From Aphelocoma coerulescens (Eukaryota; Chordata; Aves; Passeriformes; Corvidae): a DNA stretch of 64,000 nucleotides. The position numbers and the translations under genes were made by a program. The stretch is taken from the NCBI RefSeq assembly GCF_041296385.1, contig NW_027184085.1, forward strand, positions 56,883,109 to 56,947,108, given 5' to 3'. Positions 1 through 12,825 of the stretch are shown here, one piece after another (the first letter of the stretch is position 1; each line of letters begins with the position of its first letter). The notes beneath the pieces are model-generated. The model did not search any database. It was not told the DNA's origin and was given only the letters and a program-made list of their open reading frames with translations.

Positions 1-3000
1 TTCTGCAAGGCAGAGTTCACAGACTGGCCAAATCCTGCAGACTCTGTAGGGAGTCTACAGAGTGAGGTGCACAACATGTTATCACTGGGAAAATCTTTTA
101 CAAAGTACCTTTTTGGGTTTTTGTTTGCCTTAGTCTTCCTCTGTTTTCATCACTACAGTATTGACAGATGTTGCTCTATTCACTAGGCTTCTATTGAAGC
201 AAATATCTTAAGCACACTAATATTTCTGTGTACTGGAAAAACTACTTCCATAGGTTTCGATTTCTTTCTCAGAGAATTAAAAGTTTACAGAGATACATAT
301 GAATCCCAAGCTGAACTTCCTGATAGTTTAAGACTTTTTAGAATTTACATTTTTGCAGCAGTTATTACATAAATGGGACCCAAGTGTAATTCTTGGATCC
401 AGACCTATACATACATCCAAGAATTCTGTATTTGGTTCTTGATGTAATTGCTATTGAGGCCAGTGGGAGACATTCCACTGACTTCACAAAAAATACATCA
501 GGTCTTTGGCTGAAAAAATATTTACACAGAAGAATTCACCCCGCCACTAATTTTAATAAGCGTGTTTTTAAATTTTGCTTTCAACATTTTCCATTAAGAA
601 GAAAAGCTAACAAACTGAAATGCTCTTTTGAATACTAATTCTATCTTGACAATAAATTGCAAAGACTTTGCTCATGACAAATTAAAAAGATCACATGAAG
701 TACATATGTTCATTTATAATACACATACTGTTAAGACTTACAGAAGAAAAAATGCATTGTTCAAAAAAAACCCACAAAAAGCATTTGATTATTATACCTG
801 AATTTAAATGGTGATGGGAAAAGACTAATTTATATATAGTTTGGAAAAACCCTTGACACAAAGTCAGGTTGCATTCTGTGTTAAGGTTAGAGATTACAAC
901 TCTATACAGATGTCCTGAGACTATGAAAGTTAGTTAGTCTTTTATTTTGTCAATTATTTGTGAAAAAGTGTAGTTTGTATAGCTAAGATTTTTGTGCATC
1001 TAGCAATATTTTGTTTTAGTAAGAAACAGTGGAAATTTCCTTAGAACACTAAAAGAAAAAAAATCTTTAAAAAAAAAGGCCCTGCTATGAAAACAAACTA
1101 TCCACAAGTGCTGTCTTGCTAAAGCTAACAAGTTCCAACAACTGTTAATTTTGTCTGATTCCTTGGTGGAAGGCTTATACTGCAAACACATTCCCAGTTA
1201 TTCTGTAATCCATCTAAAAGATGGCATGATATCAACACTCCCACAGCTAGGGCCAAGTCTGTGGGTATGAGGGTAAGAGAAGTGCATCAAAAAAGAAACA
1301 AATCTTGGTTCCTGCAGTTCAAAGACTGGTCCCATTAGAGCAGAAGGAGCTTATTTTGATTTTATATTTTGGTAAGAAAAACTGACATGGGTTTGTTTGT
1401 GTCTATTTGGCTTCTGCCAGATGGAAAGGTTTACTCATCAGAGGCAGCTGTTTTAGCAAATTACCTCACTGTGGTATAATGACTGAGTTACAACACGCTA
1501 TTGAAGAAAATCCTTTCATTGCCCAGTGAGATCATGATAACTAGAAACAATTTCAATAAGATTTTTGATTTACTTTGGAAAGGATTCAGTTGGAAAGACT
1601 GGTGATTCAATGATGTATTTCTTTTGTTCATATTTCTTTTTTATATCTATTAAACATTTGGGTTTGTTTTGAACTAATGTATATATAATTTTCTCTGGAG
1701 TGATATATTTCATATTAAAAAATATAACTCCAATTACACTGGGAAGGAAGTTACTCTATATACAATATGCCTTACTGAAATAACTATTTCAAAACTCACA
1801 AAGAATTCATTCTTTGCCATTTATACAAAAACTTTGTGCTTACATTATTAAAATAATTACAAGAGAAAATGTAAAGCAACACAGATAGCACAAGCTACAT
1901 ACACTCTGCATCCAGAATGGTTATTTGAAGAGACAAATATTTGGGAGAGTTTAAGTGAAGTCGACTTGGCTGTTTTGAAGAGCTGAAGTTAAATAACCCA
2001 TATTAACACCGTGTCAATTTCGTTGCTGTAAGTTTTTCTAGAAACAAGATTAGGATGTTGGAGAGTAAAGTACCACAGAACCTTGACATTTGGCAGGATC
2101 TTGGTCCCCTGGTCACAGAGGTGCCTTAGGAGATTTAGTAAAAATTGGCTGTGATGTGCTCTGGCAGAAGCTGTGCTTCCTGTGGCTGCTGCAACTACAG
2201 CTGCCCAGCACTTGCATTTGTAGAGGCAGTGTCAGTTTTGTCAGCTTCTTTTTCCCCAGCTCCATTTTGAGATATTTTTTACAGGCTGTACTTGCAAAAT
2301 GAGACCTGAACTGGATACACAAAAGGCTTTCCTTCCTCCTAATCAGCCTAAGTGTCCTTCCAAACAAAGGTGATTGTAGGGAGCTTTGCCCAGGCACAGA
2401 GTGTCCCTGGCAGCAGCACTCTTCACAGAATCTGCCCCTGCATCCAGTGAACTTAAAAAGCAAAATCCTTCTGTCTTCCTTTCTGATCAAGCTGTTTCTT
2501 TCAGTCATCTTTCCTTTGACTACTGGAGTGGAAGATGAACTTTCACTGCTGTTCATGAATATTTTAGGACACAGCTACAGTGATTGACCAGAGGCTGATC
2601 CTTTACGAGCCCCTGGCCTCCTAAAGAGCCACTTTCCTATGCCAGGCACTTGCAAGGCACTTGATAAAAAAAATTACAATTAACATAGAAAAATCTGTTC
2701 CCCGCACTAGTTTATACAGGTTAAAATGAGCAACACCAGCCTACATAACAGCACCAGAGACTTGATTACAGGACAGCTTGACACTGTTTATGACATTTGG
2801 CCACAGGAAGGGCACTCTGCACGCACTACAGCATTATTTTAGGACCTTCTGGAGAGTATATAATACTTCAGCTTGGTTAGCCAGTTCTATGGTTGCACAG
2901 TTCATTGATCTTGGACAGCCCCTGTGGGCCAGGTGCCCCAGCAGCAAATTTAGTCTAGACAGAGCTCTTGTTTACTTTTATGACTGCAAGTGTATACTTT

Positions 3001-6000
3001 GAATGGACAACTTCACTGAGCTGATTCACAGTGAAGCCCACATTGTATTTTTGGAAGCACTGACTGACACAAAAGCCACCAGTAATTTAAAACTCTTCCA
3101 CCATACATGGTGGTCTTTCATTTTATTCCTTACTGGCTGTCCATCTTTTATATGGTAGTGTGAAGCTCTTTACAGTTTCCTTCACCAGTGAATCACTTCA
3201 GCACTTGTGCCATCTGCTGTGCATATTTTCACCATATATTTTCCATCTCTATGATTATAATAAGAATTTCTTCTTGTTATAATAAGTTTCTTATTATGAA
3301 TAAGAAACTCAAGTTCCACTGTCATTTTTGCTGGTTCAAAATCAGTCATTCATTATTCTTCTTAACTTCTTTATTCAGAATGCACAACATTTACATAGTT
3401 ATCATATGCTGAATATGCAGTATAGGATACACTCGATTAGCACCATGTAGTGATATATATAATATTTGTGCCTCATATTTGTATCTGGATATCCAGCTGT
3501 AAAGTCTTTATTTTGCTTATGTAATTCACATATTCTGAAACATGAGAAGCATTATAAAAATTCTGTCTATTTATCAATAGGGAAGATCATAAGCAGATAT
3601 AACAGGGGAGGTCTATTTCAGGAATATGTTATTCAATTCCCAAATCAGAGAAAACCTTCATGATTATCCTATCTCTAGTCCACCTGAGAAACCAGCTCAG
3701 TTTAATAGCTTGTTTTTCCCTAAGCATACATAAGGGATTTATTAACCTGCAATGTTTCCTTCTTTATATCATCAAGCATATCATTTGGGGAAGGATCTTT
3801 AGATAGTTGCATCCCTTGGGAAATCTGCTGGAAACTTGCATGCTGGAAACTTATACTCCTGATAAACCTTGCTTTTTGTTGGGAGTGGAGGTGGATGTGT
3901 GAGCAGGCAGGGTTGACAAGTTACAGGCAGAAAAGTGGGCTGCTGGCAGGGAAGGTGCCAGGAGCCAGGGGGAACCATACTGGGAAGAACTGGGAGTGAA
4001 CACTGTGGTATGGGACTGGCAGTGACTGCCTGAGCTGCTGTATCTGGCCCCTTGTAAAGACAGACAGTCCTGCAAACAGCCAGTCATCAAAAGAGTCCAC
4101 TGAGCTGCTGTCTCACATCCCCCACATCCTCCACCAGCCATAAAAAAACTTTCCAATACCCCACAGCAAAATTAAAGCCTTTAGTACAAAACCAAAGCCA
4201 CAGAAGCTATAAAGTGTCACAGGAAATGAAGCAGAAAAGAACAAGGACACTTTTAACGTACTATATCCATGAAATAGCAGGAAACGTGGACGTTTACAGA
4301 TGACTTTAGAAGACAGATTACACCATAGAGGAAGACAAAACAACTGCACTAGGTCTGCCAGTATGACCTTGGGAACATTTTTTCCTGAAGACATATTTGT
4401 CAAAATATAAGCATGTATGCAAATAATACCAAGATGGAAACCTTGATCTTGAGCCACATTCAAATTTGGTAGCTCTCTTCCCCATAGTGCCCAGGCTCAG
4501 CAAATGTTTTGTGAATGGGTGAAAGGAATTCCATGCACTCATTTAAAATGTTCATGTGTGCAGAGTGATCACTTGGAAATTCCCATTTGGCCATGGAACA
4601 AGGTCTGCCCAATGTTGAATGAGTTTCCAGGTAAACCAGAAAACACTTTTGACTGAGAAATAAACTACTTTTTTAAGGTCTTATGGTCCTTGGTCACTGT
4701 TCACAGAGGTGGCAAAACATATTGCTCATATTGCTCTCATTAAAAAATCCACATATTATTTCTTCCGTATGACATGTGGAGTGCTAACTTCTCAAAGGGA
4801 AGTTTAGTAGAATTTATTTAACAGAGGCAAAGCAAGACAATTTTTTGTTTTCCTTTCAAAAAGTGAAAACTACATTCCACAGAAGTGTAGAACATTCCAT
4901 CCAAGATAAATTGGATGTTTCAGACTAAACTGTTACAATTAATTTCCAAATGCTTATTGATGTTTATTAGTGAGAAGGAGTAAATGTGTTTAGAAATAGG
5001 GAATGGTCCTATCACAGAGTTTATTTGTTACTGGATAATGAATAAAGAAGTATTAAACTGTCTTCCAAGGGATTTTAGACAATATTTCACAACACTGAAT
5101 GACAGACAAACTGGAAATATCTGGATGAGACAAAGGACTTTCAAATATGCAAGGTTTTCATTTTATTAACCAGAGCACATGTAACTAATCTTGGAACTCA
5201 GATAACTATTCTTTTCAAAGCAATTAGCCCTGCTTCATTAATATGCTGCTTAACATTTGCTTGGGACTTTCTTTTGATTTTTTTTTTCCCTCATGAGTGA
5301 AGTATATTTTGAATTTTATAAAAAGATAATTAGAATAGATTGCATGCATTAAATCTGGGAACATCTACAGGCAGACACTCCAGAAGGCAAGAGACTGACA
5401 TTCAACCTTGAAGAATTGGAGAAGTCATCGACATTTGGACCGAGACATAAGAGTCTCAATTTCTCTTGTATATTACAAACAAGAGATGGATTTGGCACTG
5501 TGCAAGCAAGAAAAGCTTATCCAGGATGCTCATTAAATTTCTATCTTCCTGTGGTTCTCTAATTTTGCAGAAAAAAAATGTAAGGCAACAGTAGTATAAA
5601 TAAATCAGGGGTTTGGCACTGCACACATGACCCAAACACACTGGAGTCTGGAGAGATCACTCTCTCTGCCATCAGAGAGAGGCGGTAGCTTAATTTCGTA
5701 TTTAGCAAGGAGTGATTTCAGATGAAGGAGGAAGTGAAAAGAAAACAACAAAACTATTGGAATGCCTCATCAAGAGGCCTTCAACCCAACTCTCCCTGTT
5801 TCACTTTATCAGGCAGTAGCTGGATCCATTCCCTCTCTTTGCTTTTCAGTGATAAAGAGTTTTTACTGGTAAACTCCAAAAGTCTGCAGGTCTACTGCCA
5901 CTACTCCTGAAAATTTGGAGCCAATAGTTGCTTAATACCGCTCATGCTTCAGAAGCAAATGGACAATACTGTGATACCTGACTGTCTCTCCTGGATTCAG

Positions 6001-6469
6001 CTGAGGCATTTTCTGCTGCGGTGGCTTGTTCTAGTATGTGAGCTTTGAACTGAGGAACCAGTATGTATTCACATCTGCCATGCCCACTTCAGGGCAGTAA
6101 CCTTTGGCAGCAGTACAAAGGGACAGCTGAGAGCAATAACCTTGTAAATATACCCATTACAACTTGCCAGGAACCATGAGTCAGAGTCCCTGACATGAAC
6201 ATGTTATCTGGAAGATGATGGAAGATTTGTGATGCATTTTATTCATGTCTCAAAATAATGTCTCGTCTTTCTCTGGTCTGTGTGCCTCCTTACTCCCACA
6301 GGCACATCATTTCCCATCGTTTCTTTCCTTCACACTGCCACTGCAACTAATTCACCTGGAGCAAAATCCTGCTCATTTTTGTTGCCAATCCAGCTGATCA
6401 GCACAATGCAGTCTGAGGGTTACTTTCCCTTTTTTTTCTGAAGTGTAGTTAACTGGATAAACCCTCTGC
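1..6469. other. Unique AT-rich noncoding DNA
   Basis: I recognise no gene, RNA or named transposon here. All open frames are short, overlap on both strands and show no domain. The longest is 147 codons on the minus strand at 2113-2556. It has no recognisable motif and lies in a stretch with very few CpG dinucleotides, so it is taken as chance. Short homopolymer runs and one small perfect hairpin (3285-3309) are the only structures noted. The sequence fits intergenic or intronic vertebrate DNA. Confidence 0.6.
3285..3309. repeat. Perfect 11-bp inverted repeat, 3-nt loop
   Basis: The arm AGTTTCTTATT (3285-3295) is followed by ATG and then its exact reverse complement AATAAGAAACT (3299-3309). 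A hairpin is possible in single-stranded form. It sits in AT-rich DNA with related TAATAAG words just upstream, so chance or slippage origin is likely. No function is inferred. Confidence 0.6.
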
Positions 6470-6720
6470 CCAACAGCATTGCAATTGACAGCCATTTCTC
6501 AGAGGCAGTCTCCCTCCCTCAGCGTGTTGAACCATTACACAAGCTAAACTCATCATGTGCAAGGGCCAGGCCAAAAACGGAGCCCCAGGCTTCTTGAAAC
6601 GCAAGCCAATGTGTTAAGCAGCTAAGCACTCAGCCTGCCGGTGCTGTAGCTACAGCAACGCTGTGACTGTCTCATGGGGCTCCCTGTAAGTGACCTGCTC
6701 CTTCCTAACTGAAATGCCTT
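6470..6720. other. Possible conserved noncoding element
   Basis: The block is more complex and less AT-biased than its surroundings. It keeps several CpG sites (near 6521, 6579, 6600, 6639 and 6659) and has short palindromic words such as the one around 6645-6656. It has no open frame of note and no repeat signature. Vertebrate developmental enhancers often look like this, but composition is the only evidence; alignment to other birds and mammals would decide. Confidence 0.2.
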
Positions 6721-6949
6721 GGTACAGTATAATCATGAATCCATAACTATACAGTATATTACTAGTCTAGTCAGATATTTTATTGGTAGCAGTATATTTC
6801 TTAAAGCCAGCGTTTCATTTGCCTCCTTTGCCTTGTAGAAATCCTGCTGCTGAGGCAATGGATAGCTGTAAAGCTAATGTCTTTCTCAAACTCCCCCTTC
6901 TGAGAGAGAAAGAGGGAGACAGAAATCAGAGTAATCGCCAGTCTTTTGT

Positions 6950-7400
6950 GTTAAAATAGAGCGAAAACAAGAATCATTCAAAAATGATGTGCCAGGCAGC
7001 CTGTATTAATATTTATGTTGACATTAATATTGATAAGAATGCACCTTATGCTTTGTTGTCTATCCCCAGCATCCATAAGTCCCCTGTTATTCAAGCTAGT
7101 AGCCATTATCTCGCATCTCCCTCTGTACACAAAGCTTCAAACAGCCTTGGCAGGGCTCCAGCTCACTTACGCTTAAATGGACACTCAAGCTTCGACGGAC
7201 ACACAGCTAAATAGAGGCCAATAATTCAATACAGTATGACTGTACTGGGGCTTCTAGTAAATCCATCAGGCAGTAAATATCATCTGAAGCCAATGCAAGC
7301 TTTTATCTTTCCAATTTTGTGTATGTCTCTGTGAAGCCCAGGCATTCAGTGAATCATGTAATTTATTCTGCAGTGCAGAGCCTGGGCTGTCTCAGACATC
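6950..7400. other. Possible conserved noncoding element
   Basis: The stretch is dense in homeodomain-type words: ATTAAT at 7005-7010 and ATTAATATTGATAAG at 7023-7037, which includes a GATA core. A SOX-like CTTTGTT lies at 7051-7057. CpG sites survive near 7112, 7171, 7193 and 7197. Such clusters are typical of conserved enhancers around developmental genes. An open frame of 76 codons at 6984-7214 has no recognisable domain. The call rests on motif density only, and any of these words can occur by chance. Confidence 0.25.
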
Positions 7401-10400
7401 ATATTGACTTTTTCTCCATCTGTCAGGGGCAGTCACTGCTATGCTTTTGTGCAAACGCATCACGTTGCACTTATTTATTTATTTAATCCACTCTCTAGTG
7501 CAATTGGGCAAGGACACATTTTTGCAGATCAACAAATACTAAGAAAAGCATCTGAATATCATTACAACAGCATGTTAAACATTTGTCCTAACCAGTTTGT
7601 TAAATCAGCAAATGCACTTCCAGCAAATGCTTGTAAATGGCTCAGAAAAGACTCCCTACTGCAATGTTTTATTAAGCCTCAAATATGCCCTGTTATTTTC
7701 TTTTGCTCTTTAGGTCAGTGGAGATGCCAGTACAATGTAAATAAAACCAAACAGCTGGGCTTATTGACTTGTGCTCTGTGTTTGAGAGGATATTCAGACC
7801 CAGTGGATGATACAAATAAAAAAATATTTAGCACACATCACGCTAGTGTTCTCTCCCAGAAACACAGAGGACAAAACTGCCCGTTCAGAGAGAGATGTGT
7901 ACACCCATGAGAGCAGCTGGGATGGCCAGAACCTTCCTCCCAGGAGTGGGCATGTGGCATCAGTGCCAACTTCATCCCCAGGGCCTCCCTGTACAGTGGG
8001 AGAGGTGACAGGAGAAAAGCACCAAGCCAGTGCATTTCCTAGCACTGAAGGGCAGTTCTGCCTGGGAGATACAAAGCCAAAAGGTCTTGGCTGGGAGGTA
8101 CAAGGTCAAAATGACACACTGTGGAAACCTTGTGACAGCATAGCATATCTTAGCAGCTGGACCATATATACATGTCTCTGTCACAACAAATATGAGATAG
8201 TTAACTATCTCAATTCCCTGACATAAGACTAGCTTTTATTTTGAAGGGAGAGAGGTATGACTTCACTAGCTGTCTACTTTGAAAAATAGCTCCTCTTTTG
8301 GAAAAACTCACATATTACATATACTTTTTTTTCCCTCAAACTTCCCAAACATGCTACACAACAATATTGAGAACATATCATACTAGTATACAGAGTTTGG
8401 TTCAGAAATCCTCCAAGGTTACAGATGCAAGAAACATGCATCTGTGGGAGCTCACCAAACTTAGAGCTTAGACCTGTGTGTTTCTACTGCCTTTAGTGTT
8501 TGTGACTTACTTTGAGGTTAGGTACACAGGATTTAGTACAGATGCAGCCACACTGTAGGCACAGTTCCCTTTTGACTGTGACCAGTGTTAATGAAATTGC
8601 AAGACCAAATTTGAGCTGCAGCATCAGTCTTTGCAACAAGAGATTGTGAGAACCGAGCAGGCATGCTGGTGGTTGCAATCCCATATGGCAAGATTTCTGG
8701 CACTGGGGCTGAGTATGGGAACACAGAGAAATGATGACTACTGTGGCCTTCATCATGACAATGAAGAGAGATGGTGACTACCTCAGCCTTTATCATGAGT
8801 GATGCAACAGCAAACACTGCAGTCAGCCTGACCAGAGAGTTTCCTTCTTTTCACTTTTTCTTTAGCTAATTAAAGCTATTATGTTCCAGTCTGTGCCCCT
8901 CCTGAGCCATGTCATTCAGCAAGTGATTAGAGATTCTGTTCTACACTTCCATAGTGGGCATGGGAGATGTGTCCTACCACAGGCATTTTCTTGACAACAA
9001 CAATTCTTTAGCGATGAAGGAGTCTGAGATTCATACTCCAATCTGGTACGCACCTGAGGGAAATGTCCATAATCAGATATGGAGCAGCTGCTGTTGGGCT
9101 ATAAACCGGAACACTGAGGGCCAATAAGACTGATTTATCACCACTAACACGTAGTTGATGTCTGGCTCTTCAGATATTTTTTTCTCGGGCCAAACCAGCA
9201 TCCTTTCCTAAGCCACAGTCAGGTAGGCCACGGACTCAGGGAAATGAAAGCTCCAAAGACTCCTGGAAAACTTGTAGGCAGAGAAACAGAAAATGGCAGA
9301 TAACTTAAAACCATATTTAGCCCTTTAGGAAATCTGAAAAATAAGGCCAGTTTATCATGGTACAACTACATAACAAGGAGTGAAAGAGAGCAGATAGATT
9401 ATTTGCCAGGACAGAAAAAAGGAAACAATAAAATAGCATCCAGTGCAATCTTCCAAAAATCATAACATATTTGCAAAGGTTGTGAGCCACTAAGCTGTCC
9501 CATAGGAAAAGTGAACCAAAACTGTAAATTTCAATAGGTGTAGTCAGAACACACTACCCAAAAGAGAGAGCTTTCCTTGTCCTTGAGCAGTTCAGATAAA
9601 AGTGAAAATCACCCATCCAGACTGCATTGTGGGACAGGGCTTGACTTCAAAGCCATCCCACACCCTTGTTTGATATTCAGTGCCAGATAAACCATTTGGC
9701 TTATGTCACTCCACACTCAGACAAAATACAAGGCTCTCCGCTCCACCAGAGAGTTTAGATGCAGTGGAAGATCATCTAGATAGTAACAGAACACAGACAC
9801 TGCTGTTTTAATAAAATAATGTCATATAATTCCTCTCAGAAAGTGTACATCCAGTGCATTTTGAACCTCACTGGCAATCATAAACTGTAGAAACCCCATA
9901 TTTGCATAGGGAAAGGGCACTTTAAGGAAGAAGAAATTAATGGTAATAGTACTGTTATTCTGGAGGCATGATACCCTTAAACCGGTTTTGCTTGAGTTTT
10001 CAGTTTTTGTTTTTTGGGGTTTTTCCTGTAAGAAATCAGATAAATCACACAACAGAATTGAACCTGTCTCGTAGAAAAATCAAAACTGTGTTATCTCTGA
10101 TGCAAGTCCTCAAAGATGTTGAATAGTTGAATAATACCAGCTATAATGAAAATAACAACAGTTGAGTACTCTGTGCTTTCATGAATCAGATCCTTAATAT
10201 ACAGCCTGAAACACGAGAACATAAATTATACCTTTAAACATTGGCACAGAGAAATCTGAGTCTCTCCTCCTCATCCTTCTCTCTTCCCACAAATTCACAC
10301 ATGCACACGTGCAGAGAGGCAATAGCACCCAAACATGCATTCAGTGCACCCTTATTAACCTCCAGTTACAAAGTACTGCCTCAAACACATTACTTACAGT

Positions 10401-11859
10401 ATCCTGAAAAGCAGCATGCTGCTTTTCTAAAGAAACAAATTAAAAGGCAGCTCACTGAGCAATTCTCCAACACCTAAGAGCAATTAATGTAAGCAGGAAC
10501 AGGAAACATCATCAATTATTTAAAACAAAATGAATACATAACATTGACCTTCTCCAGCACTCATCAGTTTTATACTTCCACCTGAATAAACTCAGGGGAG
10601 ACAAAACCGCAAGACAGACCTACATTGCAGGCTAAAAAGTGCAGCAAATACTGAAAGAGAGCTCTCTGTCTCCATGACTGTCCTCAGCATTTTTAGTTCT
10701 GCAAATGAGACTCAGGCTGTCAATCCCTCAGTTTTGATACATGCACCTTTGCCTCCTATATTTTGAAATCCTATATTCTTTACTGTGCATTTCAGGCTTG
10801 TCTTGTCAAAAGAAGCAAACCAGACTATTCAGGCTGCATGAGAGTGATCAAAGAACTGTAGATATCATCTTCTGTGAGTTGTCAGTCCCTGAATTTAATG
10901 AACAAAAAAAAAAAAAGGTATCCAGGGGTCATGCTGATTTGGTCAATACAGAGAAGTGGTTTATAAGGCTCCAGAACAGCTGCTTTCCAGAGCTCTATGT
11001 ATTTTTTAAATGCAGAACTGACGGTCCTGAGGAAAATGTTATCATTCAGATTATCCCAGACTTGGATCTGGACAGACAGGATTGCAGGGGAACATGGAGT
11101 TTATTAGCTGATGCAATTGCTGAGCATACAGCAGAAGGAGAAAGATATTTGGCACAATAATGGCTAAAGATTTTCAGAGAAAAGCCTATTAGACACAAAG
11201 TACAATAAGTCCTTTGTGACTCTTCAGGCTAAACAAGGCTTGAAGTGCTGGTGTCTGTTGTTCCCCCAACTCCTATTAGCAGTTTCTAGGAAATTCACAA
11301 GTGCTTCATTCCGAGTAACACAGGCTTGCACGAGGTCATCTGCTTAAAATCCTCCTATAGAGATCCAGAATCTTGACTAATTGTTTCAGATGACGTGTAC
11401 TGTGTCCTTACCATGAAGTCTAAGTACATTACTAGTCCTCAGGATGAGATTCATGTTTATATTTTTTTTTGGGTGCTATTAAGGACATTTCAGGGTTTTT
11501 TTTTCTCTGTTTTGAAAGGAAAGAAATGCAAAAACTGACAGGGAACCAAAGAATGGCATATAGGATGCCAGCATGGAAACTATTAAAAGAAGTGTTTTGT
11601 TTACTGTTGAGTTTTAAAATAAATACATTAAGCCAAATACTGTCAGGAAATTTATTTATATATTTATTTACTGTAGCTCAGTATCTTCCAATTATTTCAT
11701 TAGAAAGAAGTTTAGAATACAATATTTCTTCAGTGTCAGCTAAATACCTTTTGTGGGAGGAGGAAATCTGATTTCTCTGAAGAAACCCAGTATTGCTTGC
11801 AGGTGCCATATTCTGCACCAGCACAGTGAAACACTTTTCCACAGAGAAGTTCTTGCCAA
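7401..11859. other. Unique noncoding DNA
   Basis: No gene or named repeat is recognised. The longest open frame in the window starts here (7404-7910, plus, 168 codons). It has no domain, no signal peptide and no convincing splice context, and it overlaps frames on both strands, so it is treated as chance. A 139-codon plus-strand frame at 10741-11160 contains an A-run coding for consecutive lysines and is likewise unrecognised. Minor A/T runs occur near 8329, 10904 and 11462. Confidence 0.55.
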
Positions 11860-12240
11860 GTTGCTGCAACCAGTGCCGAGGAGTGGCCATACAGGAACAG
11901 CGCAGGCACCGTGGGAGCTAGGGGAGGGGAAGCTCCAGCAAGGATAGGAAGCAAATATGGAGAACACCTCTCCAGGATATAGAGTGATGTTGCAGGCAGG
12001 GCTGGTTTGGCCTTTCCTCAGTGAGCCATCCTCCCCCTGCCTCAGCTTCCCGCAGCTGGCTCTGTGGTGCGGTGGACTCTGGGGACTTGTTTGGGCCAGT
12101 TTGGCCAGGCACCATACCGGCCAGGAGATGGACTCCTCCCGCCAGGATTCCTATCCTGGCCAGGAGGATGAGCTACTGTGACATGTAATCTGTTTGTGGG
12201 TTAGGCACAGCTGGAGCCACAGAAAGGTAAAGAGAGAGCT
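11860..12240. other. GC-rich block of unknown origin
   Basis: About 380 bp is clearly richer in G+C than the AT-rich DNA on both sides and holds several CpG dinucleotides (near 11877, 11900, 11909, 12051, 12070, 12118 and 12140). CCAGG/CCTGG words recur between 12100 and 12170, including GGCCAGG-like copies around 12105, 12119 and 12158. Short overlapping open frames in all directions reflect the base composition. It could be an old LTR or other transposon that I do not recognise, or a small CpG-bearing regulatory region. No terminal repeats or coding motifs were found. Confidence 0.3.
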
Positions 12241-12669
12241 TTATGAAGGAGACATTTAGGAGTATAGAGTCATGTCCAAAAAATTAGACTCCTTAGTCAC
12301 AGTGACAGTCAGGCATATCTAAAATAATTCCTAATTGTACTAAACATCTTATTTTAAATAACTTTTTAAAAATTGACCCAATTCACACAGCCTTTGGCAA
12401 AGAAAGAGATCAAAGACAGACATTTTTTGCAGCTCCTAACATGGCCCTCTAATCACTGAAGCTCTTTCCCCAGTGCACAGCCCATCCCTGGGACTCAGTG
12501 CAAGAACATACTTCAGCAGGATCCAAGACTGGATACTTACACAGATATTAAAACTTGCTGAGTTGAGAAAGTATTAAAAATAGGAACTTTGGAAGGAATG
12601 TAAGTCACAGTTCAGGACTGAACCCGTGGGAGCATTTGTGCAGAGCTTAGAGAAGACTTGTCCAAAAAG
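12241..12669. other. Unique noncoding DNA
   Basis: Nothing recognised in this gap between the GC-rich block and the CR1 tail. Confidence 0.5.
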
Positions 12670-12825
12670 CCAGGAGTCCAAAGGACTGGAAGCGTTCATG
12701 AGGCATCTGGATGTGGCACTTTGGGAAATAGTTTGGGAGTGATTATGGTGGTACTGGATTGATGGTTGAACTATATGATCTTGAAGACCTCTTCCAACCT
12801 TAAAAGATTCTGTGCCTCTGTGACT
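12670..12825 (+). mobile_element. CR1 LINE, 5'-truncated 3' tail
   Basis: The sequence follows the 3' end of avian CR1 elements from memory of the family. A GATGTGGCACTT block (about 12710-12721) is followed by GGTTGAACTATATGATCTTG (12764-12783), then CTCTTCCAACCTT and a degenerate ATTCTGTG octamer near 12807-12814. The plus-strand orientation is set by the octamer lying at the right end. Only about 150 bp of a 4-5 kb element remains, which is normal for CR1 because reverse transcription usually stops early. The 5' boundary is approximate. Confidence 0.85.

Noticed and set aside
2113..2556. 147-codon minus-strand open frame rich in Ser, Cys and Lys
   Set aside because: No recognised motif, and an overlapping frame on the opposite strand; nothing distinguishes it from chance.
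7404..7910. Longest open frame in the window, 168 codons on the plus strand
   Set aside because: No domain, signal peptide or family resemblance, few CpG sites, competing frames on both strands, and no neighbouring exon; one frame of this length is plausible by chance in 64 kb read six ways.
10741..11160. 139-codon plus-strand open frame
   Set aside because: Contains an A-run giving consecutive lysines, with no domain or splice context.
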